Positions 36,900 through 48,118 of a DNA stretch of 57,135 nucleotides are shown here, one piece after another. The notes under the pieces are model-generated. The model saw only the letters and a list, made by a program, of their open reading frames with translations. It ran no database searches and was not told the DNA's origin. Made by a program: the position numbers and the translations under genes. The stretch lies in the NCBI GenBank assembly GCA_029747585.1, contig JAPEVF010000264.1:1-57135 (forward strand). The letters are read 5' to 3'. The first letter of the stretch is position 1; each line of letters starts with the position of its first letter. The stretch is from Pleurotus djamor (Eukaryota > Basidiomycota > Agaricomycetes > Agaricales > Pleurotaceae).

Positions 36900-37810
36900 A
36901 TGCATCTGTTCAGCGTAGCTCGCTTGGTGGTCTTCGGTACGCAGTTTCTGCGAGCTTTCATGAGTCGTGACAGAGATGGTTTTTCTGACGTTGAGCTCTA
37001 GGCACGACCCTAGTGTCTTCCGTGATTGTCATGGGGCTTTCGGCCCACATCTATTCGAATATCATTGAGGAATATGAAGGCAGCTTGGTCTGCACGCTGG
37101 TCGCCTTTGCCACTGCCGCGGTTACATGGGTTCTTCTACCTCCCATGTAAGGCAGAATAGGTTTCTGGAGGGATATTTACAAGCTGACTCGCGCTCGGTA
37201 GGCTGGTAATCGACTTCCTGCGCAAAGGCGCGTTTACATCAATGATTGTGTATGAACTTGGAGTGTCGGGTGATTGTTTTATGTCCGCTATCCATCTTCT
37301 CTTGAATTGAAGAGGGAGCTAGCGCTTTTATGGGTTCTACACCTCGTCACTGCTATGCTCGCCATTGAAGAGAACGGAAAATATTTCTACTGGTTTTGCA
37401 ATGCCCCAAGTGCGTCATCTCGTTCGTTTCCTCGACCAATACCCTGATCGCCGTTTCTAGCCATGCCAACTTGTTCTACTTTACCCGCCATGATCGGTTT
37501 TACAGTGCTACCGTGGATATTCTGTAGGAGTTCCTATCTACCCGACGAGACGTTGCTTTACCTGTTCTTAGTGACTGTGTACGGCATCACTTTGATCGCA
37601 TTTGGCCTGTTGTCTGGCGCTAAACGGAAAACATGGACGAACTCGGTGCAGTTCGCTTTCATCCCCGTTCGACGCCCTAGCTCGACGTCTTCTATTGTCA
37701 AGACCGAACATGCTCATGCCCACGCCGTGACACATAATTCTGGTGCATCAACTGCCCACACCTCGATGAGGGTGTCTATCTTTAGCCCATATCCTCAGCC
37801 TCAAGCCTGA
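36900..37810 (+). CDS. MARVEL-like four-helix membrane protein (first paralogue)
   Basis: Integral membrane protein with four predicted helices, as in the fungal MARVEL family whose members act in membrane apposition and trafficking. Exon 1 MHLFSVARLVVFG joins TTLVSSVIVMGLSAHIYSNI; next is LVCTLVAFATAAVTWVLLPP, then LVIDFLRKGAFTSMIVYELG, ELALLWVLHLVTAMLAI and LLYLFLVTVYGITLIAFGLL. Between these the loop CSTLPAMIGFTVLPWIFC is shared with the second copy at 49822. The cytoplasmic tail is short and histidine-rich (HAHAHAV). Splices are phase-consistent at about 36938, 37148, 37261 and 37410. No enzymatic motif. It interrupts the CAZyme run without an obvious link to it. Confidence 0.75.
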
Positions 37811-38524
37811 CCTCCACAGTTTCTTGCGTTTACTCATGTCGCTTTTGCTATCTTGTCTTATCAAATCTATCGCTTCAATTGACGTCTTGTCTCGTCCTTC
37901 ATCTTGGCTCCACTTAGTAAAGGGAGAACTAATAGCCCATGTCTCTTAGGGATGATGGTCGCATCTTGTTTCCGATATCTCTGCGAAAATGGCTCGTAGC
38001 CTCCACATCTCTTCCTGGGGAAACTGACATGAGATCGCATCATGCACTTTCATCTACGTCATGGCCGATTAGCTGAGCCGAAGATTGCCCCGGTACGGAA
38101 AAATATGTTGAAGTCTTACGCTCTCCCTTCATCTCAATCTCCTCCCCCAGGTCCATTTTTTTGCCAATACCCAAATATTATTCATTGAATCCAACCTCTG
38201 TGACGTCGTCTTCCATTTACCTCGCCACGAGCGCTGTTGTGTATCTCTCCATAAGCGCTCCTTCGATACCAAGGACTCTGTGTTGCTTAGTCCCCGAGGT
38301 TGTGTCGAACATACCTCCTTATGATTGATTAACATTCTATCTAGGTTCCCAATGCAATCCCTTGGCCCTGGAGGGGTTATGTGCCGTTGTCATTCTCTGC
38401 CTAGGAGCGCGTCTTTGATTACCCCCGTGATCTTTTTCCGGGCTTGTTTCCTCTCGTTCCCTTGGCTTGAGCGCAACGGACATTGTAATGGACTCGATTT
38501 CCTTACCGACGACAGGGTCGTGGA
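37811..38524. other. Intergenic region, AA9 copy 3 promoter
   Basis: About 710 bp with no gene seen. It ends in the CGAGG extended TATA. Confidence 0.5.
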
Positions 38525-38536
38525 CGAGGTATAAAG
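38525..38536 (+). promoter_or_regulatory. Extended TATA box CGAGGTATAAAG of AA9 copy 3
   Basis: TATA begins 55 bp before the ATG at 38585 and is preceded by CGAGG, as in copies 1 and 4. Confidence 0.7.
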
Positions 38537-38584
38537 GTCGGCGCGCTCGTTGCCAATACCCCTCAAAGGCACCATTTTCTTCTC

Positions 38585-39973
38585 ATGTTGCGACTCGCTG
38601 CGCTTTCTGCGGTTCTCAGTCTTATCCCCCAGGCTCTCGCTCATGGCGGTGTCCTTTCCTACTCGATCGGAGGGCAGTGGTATCCAGGTTGGCAACCCTA
38701 TAACAGTCCTAGCGGACAAACTTCTATCCAGAGGCCTTGGGATACTTTGTTTGTCCTTTCATTTTGCTTCTCGGACATTCGTATTCTGAAGAACTCTGTA
38801 CATATAGTGATCCGATCTTGGATGCTTCCGACCCGACGCTATCTTGTAACAACAATGGACAGTCTGGTCCTTTGCAGCTCACCGCTACTGTGGCTGCCGG
38901 CTCTGCAGTCACCGCGTATTGGAACGATTGGCCTCATCCATACGGCCCGATGGTATGGTCCCTGTTAAATCAGCTGTTTGTAAAATCCTAATGTCGTACA
39001 GTTGACTTACTTGGCCAGATGCCCCGGATCGACTTGCACGGGTGTCAATTCGAACACTCTTCAATGGGTACGTTTGCGTATGCTCATACTTGGCCGATCC
39101 ATCTGATCGTATTGGGTTCTAGTTTAAAATTGATGAATCCGGCCTCATCTCTGGTACCATCGGTAATGGATACTGGGGGTCCGGAAAGATGATTGACGAC
39201 AACAACACTTGGACAACTACAATCCCCAGCAGCGTACCCAGTGGCCACTACTTGATCCGATTTGAAACCATCGCTTTACATTCTCTTCCCGCCGTAAGCA
39301 GTCTGATTCTTCCATGACGATTCTAACTGACCCTTTCATCACTAGCAATTCTATCCCGAATGTGCTCAACTTGAGATCACGGGAGGTGGTAGTAGAGCTC
39401 CTACAGCTGCTGAGCTTGTTACTTTCCCAGGTGGTTACTCGAACTCTGATCCAGGCCGTAAGAATACCTTCCTCTGACCGTGACTTTAAATTGATCTCCC
39501 CCGCAGTTTCCGTCGTTCTGTACTCGGGAGAAGCTCAAACCTCAACCAATTATATCATTCCCGGCCCTCCTTTGTATGGAGGAGGAAATACGGTAAGATG
39601 CTCGCCGTTTTTAAACCACCCTTCTAACTCTCAGTGAAACACTAGGGTCCCGGCCCTTCACAACCTCCCACTCCAAGTACTTCGTCTTCATCGTCAAGCA
39701 CCGCCCCTTCCTCCACGTCTAGCTCAGCTCCTACTAGCACTCCTCCTAGTACCGGCACTGTCACTCAGTGGGGACAATGTGGTGGAACTGGCTGGACTGG
39801 TGGCACAGTGTGGTTAGTACGGACCTATGCCCGTGCAAAAGAATTCATCGGCTCATGTTCTATCCTAGTATCGCACCATACACCTGTCACGTTATCAACC
39901 GTAAGATCCTCTCTCCGATTTCTCATGCTGTCACTCACTTCGTTCACCAGCTTATTACCATCAGTGTTATTAG
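38585..39973 (+). CDS. AA9 lytic polysaccharide monooxygenase with CBM1 (copy 3)
   Basis: Secreted cellulose-active copper enzyme. Signal peptide [19 protein letters not shown], mature start [17 protein letters not shown]. The first intron follows RPWDT and uses a GTTTGT donor. Then [11 protein letters not shown] carries the second brace His, [20 protein letters not shown] follows, and [15 protein letters not shown] holds the axial Tyr. The linker is Ser/Thr/Pro-rich. CBM1 reads [16 protein letters not shown], then [10 protein letters not shown] and PYYHQCY from two small exons; the phases work only if TAG at 39971-39973 is the stop. Its CBM1 differs most from the others: the first aromatic is Trp not Tyr, and PYYHQC replaces DYYSQC. 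All AA9 metal ligands are present. Confidence 0.93.
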
Positions 39974-41126
39974 ATACATCACTGTACAGATACTTTGGCT
40001 CGCCAAATATTGTGAAGGTCCTTTTGGAATCCGCGGCACCTTTCTCCGTCACCTAAGGTGACACGTACCTCAAACTCCATACCACGGCGCCTTCAAGAAA
40101 GTTCCATCGAGCCATCGTCACATAAATGGTTGGGGCCGTCGTTTGTTGTAGCTTGAGTTTCTTGAATCTGCTTTGATTGTTAGACTCGCAACCATATCGA
40201 TAATCCTCAATGACCCTCAACGGAAAATCTCTCATCTTTTGTCATTGGAATTCCCGAATCTGGTTTCGCCACCCATCGTGGTTCGTCGCACCGCGAGAGT
40301 TGACAANCATGCCCCCTGACTCTACCCCTCAAGGTACTGTTCAACGTTCCTTANGTGCACAATCCAGAAAGCATCAATGACTCAGGTACGACGGTACGTC
40401 AGANACCACCGACCNAAGCTCAAATTTTATCGCTTGAATGTTTAAACGACGCAAACTCACATGAACCACTCACCGGAACAAGTTGAATTTGATGGCATCG
40501 CATGATGCNTGAAGCTTCTTTCCCCATAGTCAGTCGTCGATACCGAAGATCACCCCGATTGCGGGTAAACTTGAACAATAGCACGGTGTCCTTTGAGTGA
40601 GTAGCCTTGTACTTCTTTTTGGCTATTGAATATGTCTAAGGCTGAAGCTTGGAATTGTTGCTGAAGAATAGGTTCCTGCAGGACATCTTACAACACGAGT
40701 TAGATTCATCTAGATCTACCTCTTATTGCCTTGAGCCTCATGCCAAAGTGACTCAAGCCTCTTGCACAGCGCAATACGACTGCTTGAACCCTGAAGCTTG
40801 AAGGCTCACGCAGGACTATACTCCGAAGTTGAATCCAACAACCATCCGTTTGTTGAATCAGCATTCAGAGATTGAGCCTCGTGTGAGGTTGACCACCCGA
40901 CGCCATCCAACCAAGGCACGAAACCCTATATCGCCCGCTACGATACGTCGCCCACGGATCATTTGGGTTGGTCCTCATGACACTGGCCACGTGAAGCGAC
41001 TTACAGAATGCCGCTTTTACGGCTCAATATGCTTTCCAGCCGTCTACTAAGCCGTAGTCGTGGTGCATCTCTACTCTATTATGGAAATGGTACCCAGATG
41101 ATGACTGACTCCAAGGCGTGATTTTT
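39974..41126. other. Intergenic region with several Ns
   Basis: About 1.15 kb of low-quality sequence (five Ns between 40305 and 40510). The 73-codon frame at 40829 has no motif. No gene or repeat can be supported. Confidence 0.5.
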
Positions 41127-41138
41127 CGAGGTATAAAG
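41127..41138 (+). promoter_or_regulatory. Extended TATA box CGAGGTATAAAG of AA9 copy 4
   Basis: TATA begins 50 bp before the ATG at 41182 and is preceded by TTCGAGG. Confidence 0.7.
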
Positions 41139-41181
41139 TGAGTGCGCCAATTCAGGATAATCGACTCACTACTCATCTAGG

Positions 41182-42557
41182 ATGGTTCAACTCCTGCTAC
41201 TCTCTGCAGCTCTCGCTCTTGTTCCTCAGGCCTTNGCCCATGGCGGAGTCCTAGCCTACTCGAATGCTGGAAAGTGGTACGATGGCTGGCATCCTTACAA
41301 CAGCCCCGTCGGACAGACCTCGATCCAGCGACCTTGGGCTACATAGTATGATNTCATACCNAGACATATATCAAACATCACTCAATTTTCCCTCGCAGCG
41401 ACCCCATCCAAGACGCAGGCGCATCCACTATCGCCTGTAACAATGATGGAGCATCATCTTCTGCGCAGCTGACAGCCACCGTCGCCGCTGGATCCGCTAT
41501 CACGGCTTACTGGAATGAATGGCCTCATCCGTACGGTCCAATGGTACTTATTATAGCGACCTTTGCCACAGTCAACATGCTGATCATATTCAGCTCACAT
41601 ACTTGGCCCAATGTCCGGGCTCGACTTGCACAGGTGTAAATGCAAACAGCCTCAAATGGGTTTGTCTTATCATATACTTGCAGTGAGCCACAACGAGTCT
41701 TACCTGCCCCCAGTTTAAGATTGATCAATCTGGTCTTATTTCTGGTACTGTCGGCAAGGGCTACTGGGGTTCTGGGAAGATGATCGACCAGAACAACTCT
41801 TGGACCACAACGATTCCAAGCAGCGTCCCCAGCGGCAGCTACCTCATACGCTTTGAGACCATTGCATTGCACTCTCTACCTGCCGTAAGACAATTCTCCT
41901 TTGATTGTCTCCGCCCTATCTCACTCCCGTCCTGCTCTGCTCTTAATAGCAATTCTACCCAGAATGTGCGCAGATTCAGATCACCGGTGGGGGTAGTAAA
42001 GCCCCCTCAGCCTCAGAGCTCGTTTCGTTCCCTGGCGGATACAAGAACACGGATCCCGGAAGTAAGTTCACCTCGTCGCACTCCTTTCGCATGACCCGTG
42101 TCGACCATCATTTGCTCTAGTCAATCTCAATTTGTACTCGAACGAAGCTCAAACCTCCACTTCGTACATAATTCCAGGCCCGCCTCTGTATGGCAGCGGC
42201 CCGGTGCGTTGCTATTTATCCCCCAGAATCACTTCACCGAAACCTTTCTATTTTAGACCACTCAGCCTAATCCAGGAACCACTAGTACCCGACCGGCGTC
42301 GAGTTCCGCCCCTCCAGTCAGCACTCAACCTCCTGCTGGGACTATTCCTCAATACGGTCAATGCGGGGGGATCGGCTGGAGCGGGGCTACAGCCTGGTTT
42401 GTTTTCCGACCACTGCCATATTTTCCATCTAACACCATGCTCTTTCAGCATTTCTCCGTACACTTGCAAGGCTCTCAATGGTAAGAGACGCGTATTTTCT
42501 ATGCTGCTCTAAATTAAGTTTTAACGATGCGTAGACTATTACTCGCAGTGCCTCTAG
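41182..42557 (+). CDS. AA9 lytic polysaccharide monooxygenase with CBM1 (copy 4)
   Basis: Secreted cellulose-active copper enzyme. The signal peptide [17 protein letters not shown] ends with an N at 41235 that stands for a real base (Leu or Phe), then A and mature [28 protein letters not shown] carries the second brace His. [20 protein letters not shown] and [17 protein letters not shown] follow, and [15 protein letters not shown] holds the axial Tyr. After a short Thr/Pro/Ser linker the CBM1 reads [33 protein letters not shown] with stop TAG 42555-42557. The exon structure mirrors copies 1-3. Two further Ns lie in the first intron. Closest to copy 3 in the catalytic domain and the WSG/WTG part of the CBM1. 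Confidence 0.92.
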
Positions 42558-43804
42558 TCTCGTTTTCGCATTCCGTGTCTCCTATGTAGCTCCTCTGTAT
42601 ATTATATAATTACCCCTTTCATTTCATTTCCTTCGAAGTCTTCTTGGCCCCAAACGTCCATCAATCTAAACCCGTCGCACACGATGCATTTTGTCTCGTT
42701 TGCTCCCTCTGCTTTGCTCTAGGCCCTAAGAGACTGAAAAAATTGGACTTGGCTACAATGGTCTCGCATTCGCAGAGGAAATGATTGTGGTCAACCCAAA
42801 CCAAACCCAAACCTTTCTCTCTATATTCGTTGCGAACTTGGGATTTTTGTCAAGCTGTCGTCGACTTGTTGGCATCTGTGCTCCAGCCTCCGCTTACTCT
42901 CCCCAGATTTTACTTAAGCCAGATGAATCCTTTTGCCCTGGGGAAGTAGAGAGGGCCAACTTCGTTGCACGTCAATCGCGCGGTCTTATGCAGCACTGCA
43001 CGATTACACCGCCTACACGACAACAGCAGATTGCCAGTTTTTACTCGCCTTAACCGTACGTTAAAAGATGTATCCGCTTTCAACTTGCCTCAAGTGATTA
43101 TGTCCAACAGAATGCTACGGAACGTGCGAAACGTTTAACGTCCCACATGCTTTCATCAAATACAGTCGTTTGTCGATTTACATTTAGTGATCCGCAAGGC
43201 TTCTTCGCAACACATTGTACTTGAGTCAATGAAACCCGTGATGAATTCAATTGAGGCCCGTCTACCGTTAGTATTCCCGAGTTTTGTCAGAACTTCGAGC
43301 TTAAAGTATCTCTCTTTGGGCTTGATTACCTGTGGTGCATAGTCAGAACTCGGGCGCAGGACTCAAATTCAAGGTTTGCTTCAAAAGTGCCTGCTGCATC
43401 TCAAAGACTGACAAAATTTATCAGGTCTCTCTCTCTGCCGTCCTGGCTAATAAGCGTCCTGGCACCAACTTGCGCGAAACGCGTGCGTCGAACCCGGGAT
43501 TGCGCTTCCTTTTCGCCGTCTGGATTTCACTCACATGTCTGCACAGATCGCAATTGCGTTAGTCTTGTTACCCCACATCGACATGTCGCAGACTCGCAAT
43601 GGGGCGGTCCGCCGGCCCGTTTCCTTCGTCAAGAATTCAAACTGAATTCAACGTTGCTTTTTCGTCGTGAGCTTGGCCCTCTTGGCCTCGTCGTTTGTTC
43701 GCTCTACGTCCTGGAACTCTCGATCCTGACGCGGTTCTTGGCGTTTCTGAGGCCATTGCGATGGTGTGGCGCGTCAGCCTCTGGATAAATCTTGGAATTC
43801 CAGT
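42558..43804. other. Intergenic region upstream of the first pectate lyase
   Basis: About 1.25 kb with no supported gene. Frames such as 43387-43788 lack motifs. It ends in the CGAGG extended TATA. Confidence 0.5.
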
Positions 43805-43817
43805 CGAGGTATAAAAG
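43805..43817 (+). promoter_or_regulatory. Extended TATA box CGAGGTATAAAAG of the first pectate lyase
   Basis: TATA begins 71 bp before the ATG at 43881 and carries the same CGAGG prefix as three AA9 genes. Confidence 0.7.
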
Positions 43818-43880
43818 CGACAGGAAGAGGCCTTCGACAAAGCAGAACTCGTTCTCTACTCAGTTAACACTACTTGCAAG

Positions 43881-45265
43881 ATGAAGTTCTTCGTTTCTTT
43901 GCTCGCATTTTTGGCCGTTCAGGTCGTTTCGGTCAGCCAAACTTTCATCGATGTTCGCTGGAATTTCATGCTGATTGGCTTGTTTCCAGGCATCCCCCGT
44001 ACTCGAGAAACGCGCTTCCGTGAACGATGTAGCTACTCTTGGATACGCGACGCTCAACGGGGGGTAGGAAGTTTCATCACCCAATTATATGATCCACTGA
44101 CGAAAATTAGGACGACTGGTGGATCTGGCGGCTCCACCACCACGGTCACCAACCTCGCAGGCCTGACTTCCGCGGTCTCTGGTTCAGCGAAGAAGGTTGT
44201 CATCATCCAGGGTAACCTCCTATAACCTCCAATCTACGTTCAAAACTTCATTTCTGATCTTCATCCCTTACATTGAAGGTACTATCACCGGGAACACAGT
44301 CGTTAGAGTTGGCGCGAATACGTCCATCATCGGCCGCGGCGCATGTAAGGCGACAAACTCACTACGAGTACATATCTCTGACTTTTACACTGTCCAGCGT
44401 TGGTTGGCGTCGGCCTTCGAGTCATCGATGTGAACAACGTGATCATCCGTAACATCAAGATCTCTAAAGTGCTCGCTGATGCTGGCGATGCCATCGGTGT
44501 GCAAAACGCCAATCAAGTCTGGATTGACCATCTTGACCTTTCCAGCGACCTGGATCATGACAAGGTATGCATCCAAACAAATCCCTGGGCCGTAATTTAA
44601 TTTCTTCATTTTCATCGCGTATCAGGATTAGTAAGTTCTCTATGACACACAAGGTCCTCTGTGCTAACATACTGCAAGCTACGATGGCCTACTGGATATC
44701 ACCCATGGTGTTACGGGTATCACCGTTACAAACACCAAGCTCTACAATCACTACAAAGGATCCCTCGTCGGACACTCGGATAGCAACGCCTCAGAAGACA
44801 CCAAGATCACCGTGACCTATGCTAATAACTATTTCGCCAATATTAACTCCCGGTAATTCTCACCAGATATCCCAACTTGCTCGCTTACTGATTCATATGA
44901 AGTACCCCCTCGTTCCGCTTTGGTCATGGCCACCTCTTCAACAACGTGTTTGAAAACAACAATGACGGCATCAACACCCGTGTGGGCGCCCAGCTTCTTG
45001 TCGAGAACAACATCTGGACTGGTAAGATGCAGTGTCGCGTTTCATGCAGAGAGTTAATAACCGGGGAAATTCAGGTTCGAACAAGAAGCCTCTGTACTCC
45101 ACTTCCAGCGGTTACGCCGTTGCCCGTGGAAATGACTTCGGCGGAGGATCCAACACCGCCCCCACTGGCACCTTCACTCAAGCCCCGTACTCCTACTCCC
45201 TTCTTTCTACCTCCAGCACCCTCTCTTCCGTCCGTGCCAACGCAGGTGCCACCTTGAGCTTCTAA
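43881..45265 (+). CDS. PL1 pectate lyase (first copy)
   Basis: Secreted calcium-dependent lyase that splits homogalacturonan by beta-elimination. Signal peptide MKFFVSLLAFLAVQVVS, then ASPVLEKRASVNDVATLGYA with a Kex2-type LEKR site. Beta-helix core: VIIQ joined to GTITGNTVVRVGANTSIIGR, then GVGLRVIDVNNVIIRNIKIS, WIDHLDLSSDLDHDKDYYDG and LYNHYKGSLVGHSD. TPSFRFGHGHLFNNVFENNN and GINTRVGAQLLVENNIWTG follow; the conserved Arg of INTR fits the catalytic region. Stop follows AGATLSF at 45265. The DHDK-DY-YDG joint is built from a 5-nt micro-exon (44626-44630). Relative to the second copy this gene has extra introns after GRGA and before the micro-exon. Adjacent to AA9 copy 4 on the same strand. 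Confidence 0.92.
44626..44630 (+). other. 5-nt micro-exon (GATTA) in the first pectate lyase
   Basis: Intron 44565-44625 (GTATGC...ATCAG) ends just before GATTA and a second intron 44631-44678 (GTAAGT...GCAAG) starts right after it. Including GATTA gives AAG GAT TA|C TAC GAT, that is KDYYDG, matching DKDFYDG of the neighbouring paralogue. Skipping it breaks the frame. Confidence 0.8.
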
Positions 45266-46495
45266 ATATCAGTCAAGTTCTCCGGCCCGAGTCGTGAACC
45301 AGGATCCAATAGTAGCTACCATTGTACTTGTGCGATGTACGGAAGCGAAGATTGATTCATGACAGAAATATATGTTATTGTTAGCACCGTTGTTCTACAT
45401 TAAAGACGGGGATGTGAGGACGGTGGGACCAAGCCCACGGAACGAGTCGTTTTTGGAAGTAGGGCATATGGCTTCGCACATATGGAAGCAATCCCTGGTC
45501 CGATGGAAGAACATGCCGGGAAAGTGTTCATGTAAGTTCACACCCCCATTTTCCCGTCAGCCAGCGAATCACGGACACGAATATGATGTACACAGGTATG
45601 TGACTTCAGTGTATTTGTGTGGGATTGAAACTGCATTTGTCGACTAGAAGCCCGCAAGTTGAAATTGATATTGTTCCAAGAAACGATGTTGGCGGGCCTA
45701 CTTTCCGTACGCAAAGGGAAAATGAATGCACAAGGATATCACCGGAATTCGACGTGACTTTTCCTGCTTTGGAGAACGGAGACTACGCAGGAAGAATTTG
45801 AGGTAAGAACGGGCCTCCAGCCAGTCCCGTGCGTATGGGAAGGAGTTGAGTATGACGCTGCCCATGCTGACCCTCCGACATATGTATCTTGACCATCGAC
45901 AAAGGAGAACGTAGCGGCCCGGGGGAAGGCGATTGGAGGTTATTAGAGAACATGAGCAGTCACCACCAAAGTTGGCACGTATGCAAACTACCATAGATGG
46001 CGTTGAAAATGTTAATTCGACGGACAGAATCCAAGGTTCTTCCGAATGGCAAAATTGAAGTTGCCAATAGGAGATAGGGGATCGATGCAGAAGGACAATG
46101 CTATTTGGATTTGGAAGTCGTACTTCGAAAGATTCCTCACCAACTTGAGGCGAGGAACGAGTATCAAGGAAGCTTCTTTGACGGAAGACAGTGGTTATAT
46201 TTAGAATTGATGATGATGAGACTCCAAATCGCCGAAAAAGCTGTTAAATATGTTGAAGCCCGTACCGAGCGAGGGGTCCTGCGCCATGTCGCACCACCTC
46301 TACGCTATGGAAGGTGATGCAAAGGTGAGGACCGAGCGGGCCAGACGGACCGCCAACGATGCACTCTTCGCAAGTTTTGCCAACGAAGACACTACGCCAA
46401 ACCGAAGGTAATCCGACCAACTTGAGCAGAGCAGATAAATAGAGGTGAGGTCGATGAGGATGAAAGCAGAACAGAAGAAAGTTCTTACCTTGGTA
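45266..46495. other. Intergenic region between the two pectate lyases
   Basis: About 1.2 kb. No gene seen; frames of 60-100 codons lack motifs. A weak TATA-like GATAAATAG lies at about 46432-46440, roughly 100 bp before the next ATG. Confidence 0.5.
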
Positions 46496-46533
46496 CAACA
46501 ACAACAACAATAACAATAACAACAACAACAACA
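46496..46533 (+). repeat. (CAA)n leader repeat directly before the second pectate lyase ATG
   Basis: About twelve CAA triplets with two TAA interruptions end two to three bases before the start codon at 46536. The tract lies in the presumed 5' UTR and has no potential for strong structure. Confidence 0.8.
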
Positions 46534-46535
46534 CA

Positions 46536-47824
46536 ATGAAGTGGCTCGTCTCAGCTGTTGCCTTCCTCGCTATCCAAGTCGTCTCGGTGAGCGTGTTTTA
46601 CTGCTTCTGACGACTACGGGACACACCTCTGATGAAACTGTTGACAGGCTTCTCCTTTGGAGAAAAGAGCGTCCGCCAATGATGTAGCCACTGTAGGCTA
46701 CGCGACGCTCAACGGAGGGTAGGGGTTTCGCTCTTGAAGGAAGTTCCAGCGAGCTAATCCAGCCGACTAGGACTTCTGGCGGTTCCGGTGGTCCGACGAC
46801 GGTCGTCACATCTCTCGCTGCATTGACCTCTGCTGTCGCAGGGGATGCTAAGAAGATCGTCATTATTTCAGGTTAGTCTCAGGACGGTAGAAGCAAACGG
46901 ATTATGCTCACCAACACGACCAAAGGCACCATTACTGGGGATACTGTGGTCAAAGTAGGCTCAAACACATCCGTCCTGGGACGAAATGCAGTGTTGAATG
47001 GCGTTGGCCTTCGCGTCATTGACGTATCGAACGTGATCATTCGCAACATCAAGATATCCAAAGTACTGGCTTCGGCTGGCGACGCCATTGGTGTCCAGGC
47101 CGCCTCTCAGGTCTGGGTCGACCATGTTGACTTGTCTAGTGACCGTGACCATGACAAAGACTTGTAAGTCAGGTGAACCGATTGCGATTCGAGAAGAAAT
47201 GCTCACTTTTGATGGATTCAGCTACGACGGTCTCCTCGACATTACTCACGGGTGCACTGGTGTCACTGTGTCCAATAGCAAACTCAGCAACCATTGGAAG
47301 GCTTCTCTTGTTGGCCACTCTGACAACAATGGAAAGGAGGATGTAGCGATCACTGTCACCTACGCGAACAACTTCTGGACCAACTTGAACTCCAGGTAAG
47401 CTGCAAAGTGATGATACCTAAGCATGGGGACTCACCGAGACCGCCGCCTCGTGCTACAGGACTCCTTCGTTCCGATTCGGCCATGGCCACATCTTCAACA
47501 ACGTGTTTGACAACAACAACGACGGCATCAACACACGCGACGGTGCCCAACTTCTTGTTGAGAACAATATCTGGACCGGTAAGGTTCTTCCCGTTCCGGG
47601 CGAAGACATAGACACTCACCAGTGGGACCAAACTAGGCACTAACAAGCCCCTCTACGAGACCACATCTGGCTTCGCTGTCGCCCGCGGAAACGATTTTGG
47701 AGGAGCTTCTAACACTGCTCCCGTCGGCACATTCAGCACCGCGCCGTACTCGTACTCGCTCATTCCCACCTCTAGCGTCAGGTCGCAGGTTGTTTCCAGC
47801 GCTGGTGCTACCATTTCCTTCTGA
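46536..47824 (+). CDS. PL1 pectate lyase (second copy)
   Basis: Paralogue of the first lyase in tandem. Signal peptide MKWLVSAVAFLAIQVVS, then ASPLEKRASANDVATVGYA with the Kex2-type site. The core reads GTITGDTVVKVGSNTSVLGR, NAVLNGVGLRVIDVSNVIIR, VWVDHVDLSSDRDHDKD and YDGLLDITHGCTGVTVSNSK. Then come TPSFRFGHGHIFNNVFDNNN and GINTRDGAQLLVENNIWTG, ending SAGATISF with TGA 47822-47824. Compared with the first copy it lacks the intron after GRNA and the intron before the micro-exon, so these positions record intron gain or loss after duplication. It has a (CAA)n leader in place of the CGAGG-TATA promoter. All catalytic-region motifs match. Confidence 0.92.
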
Positions 47825-48118
47825 AGATTAGGGTCGAATGTTGGTATACATCCTTTGCGAATGTATTAGTATAGATTGATCCTTCTATGAATTGAATCTT
47901 CGCTTCGGGTAACAGCTTTTCTCGGCAACTCCAGTCTTGAGGCCTTGAGGCACAATGAGGTGACCCGGTACCGGGTGTAAAGGCACTGGGATCTGATAAT
48001 GGTATAGCATGATTGTCAGGCTTTGTCCTTGAGAAGATTCCAAGAAGTTTGGCCCACCCAGTATATTTACTCGCGGTTTCCCGGGAACCGTCAAGTACAT
48101 GGCTACCAAGCGCCAACA

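Noticed and set aside
43470..43500. GTCGAACCCGGG, another T-arm-like string
   Set aside because: No matching stem on the far side and no tRNA body.
46244..46536. Reverse frames starting with poly-Leu or poly-Cys
   Set aside because: Artefacts of the (CAA)n tract read on the opposite strand.
20305..47824. Secondary-metabolite cluster including the P450
   Set aside because: No backbone enzyme (PKS, NRPS, terpene synthase) is present, and the P450 is separated from the CAZyme run by housekeeping genes.
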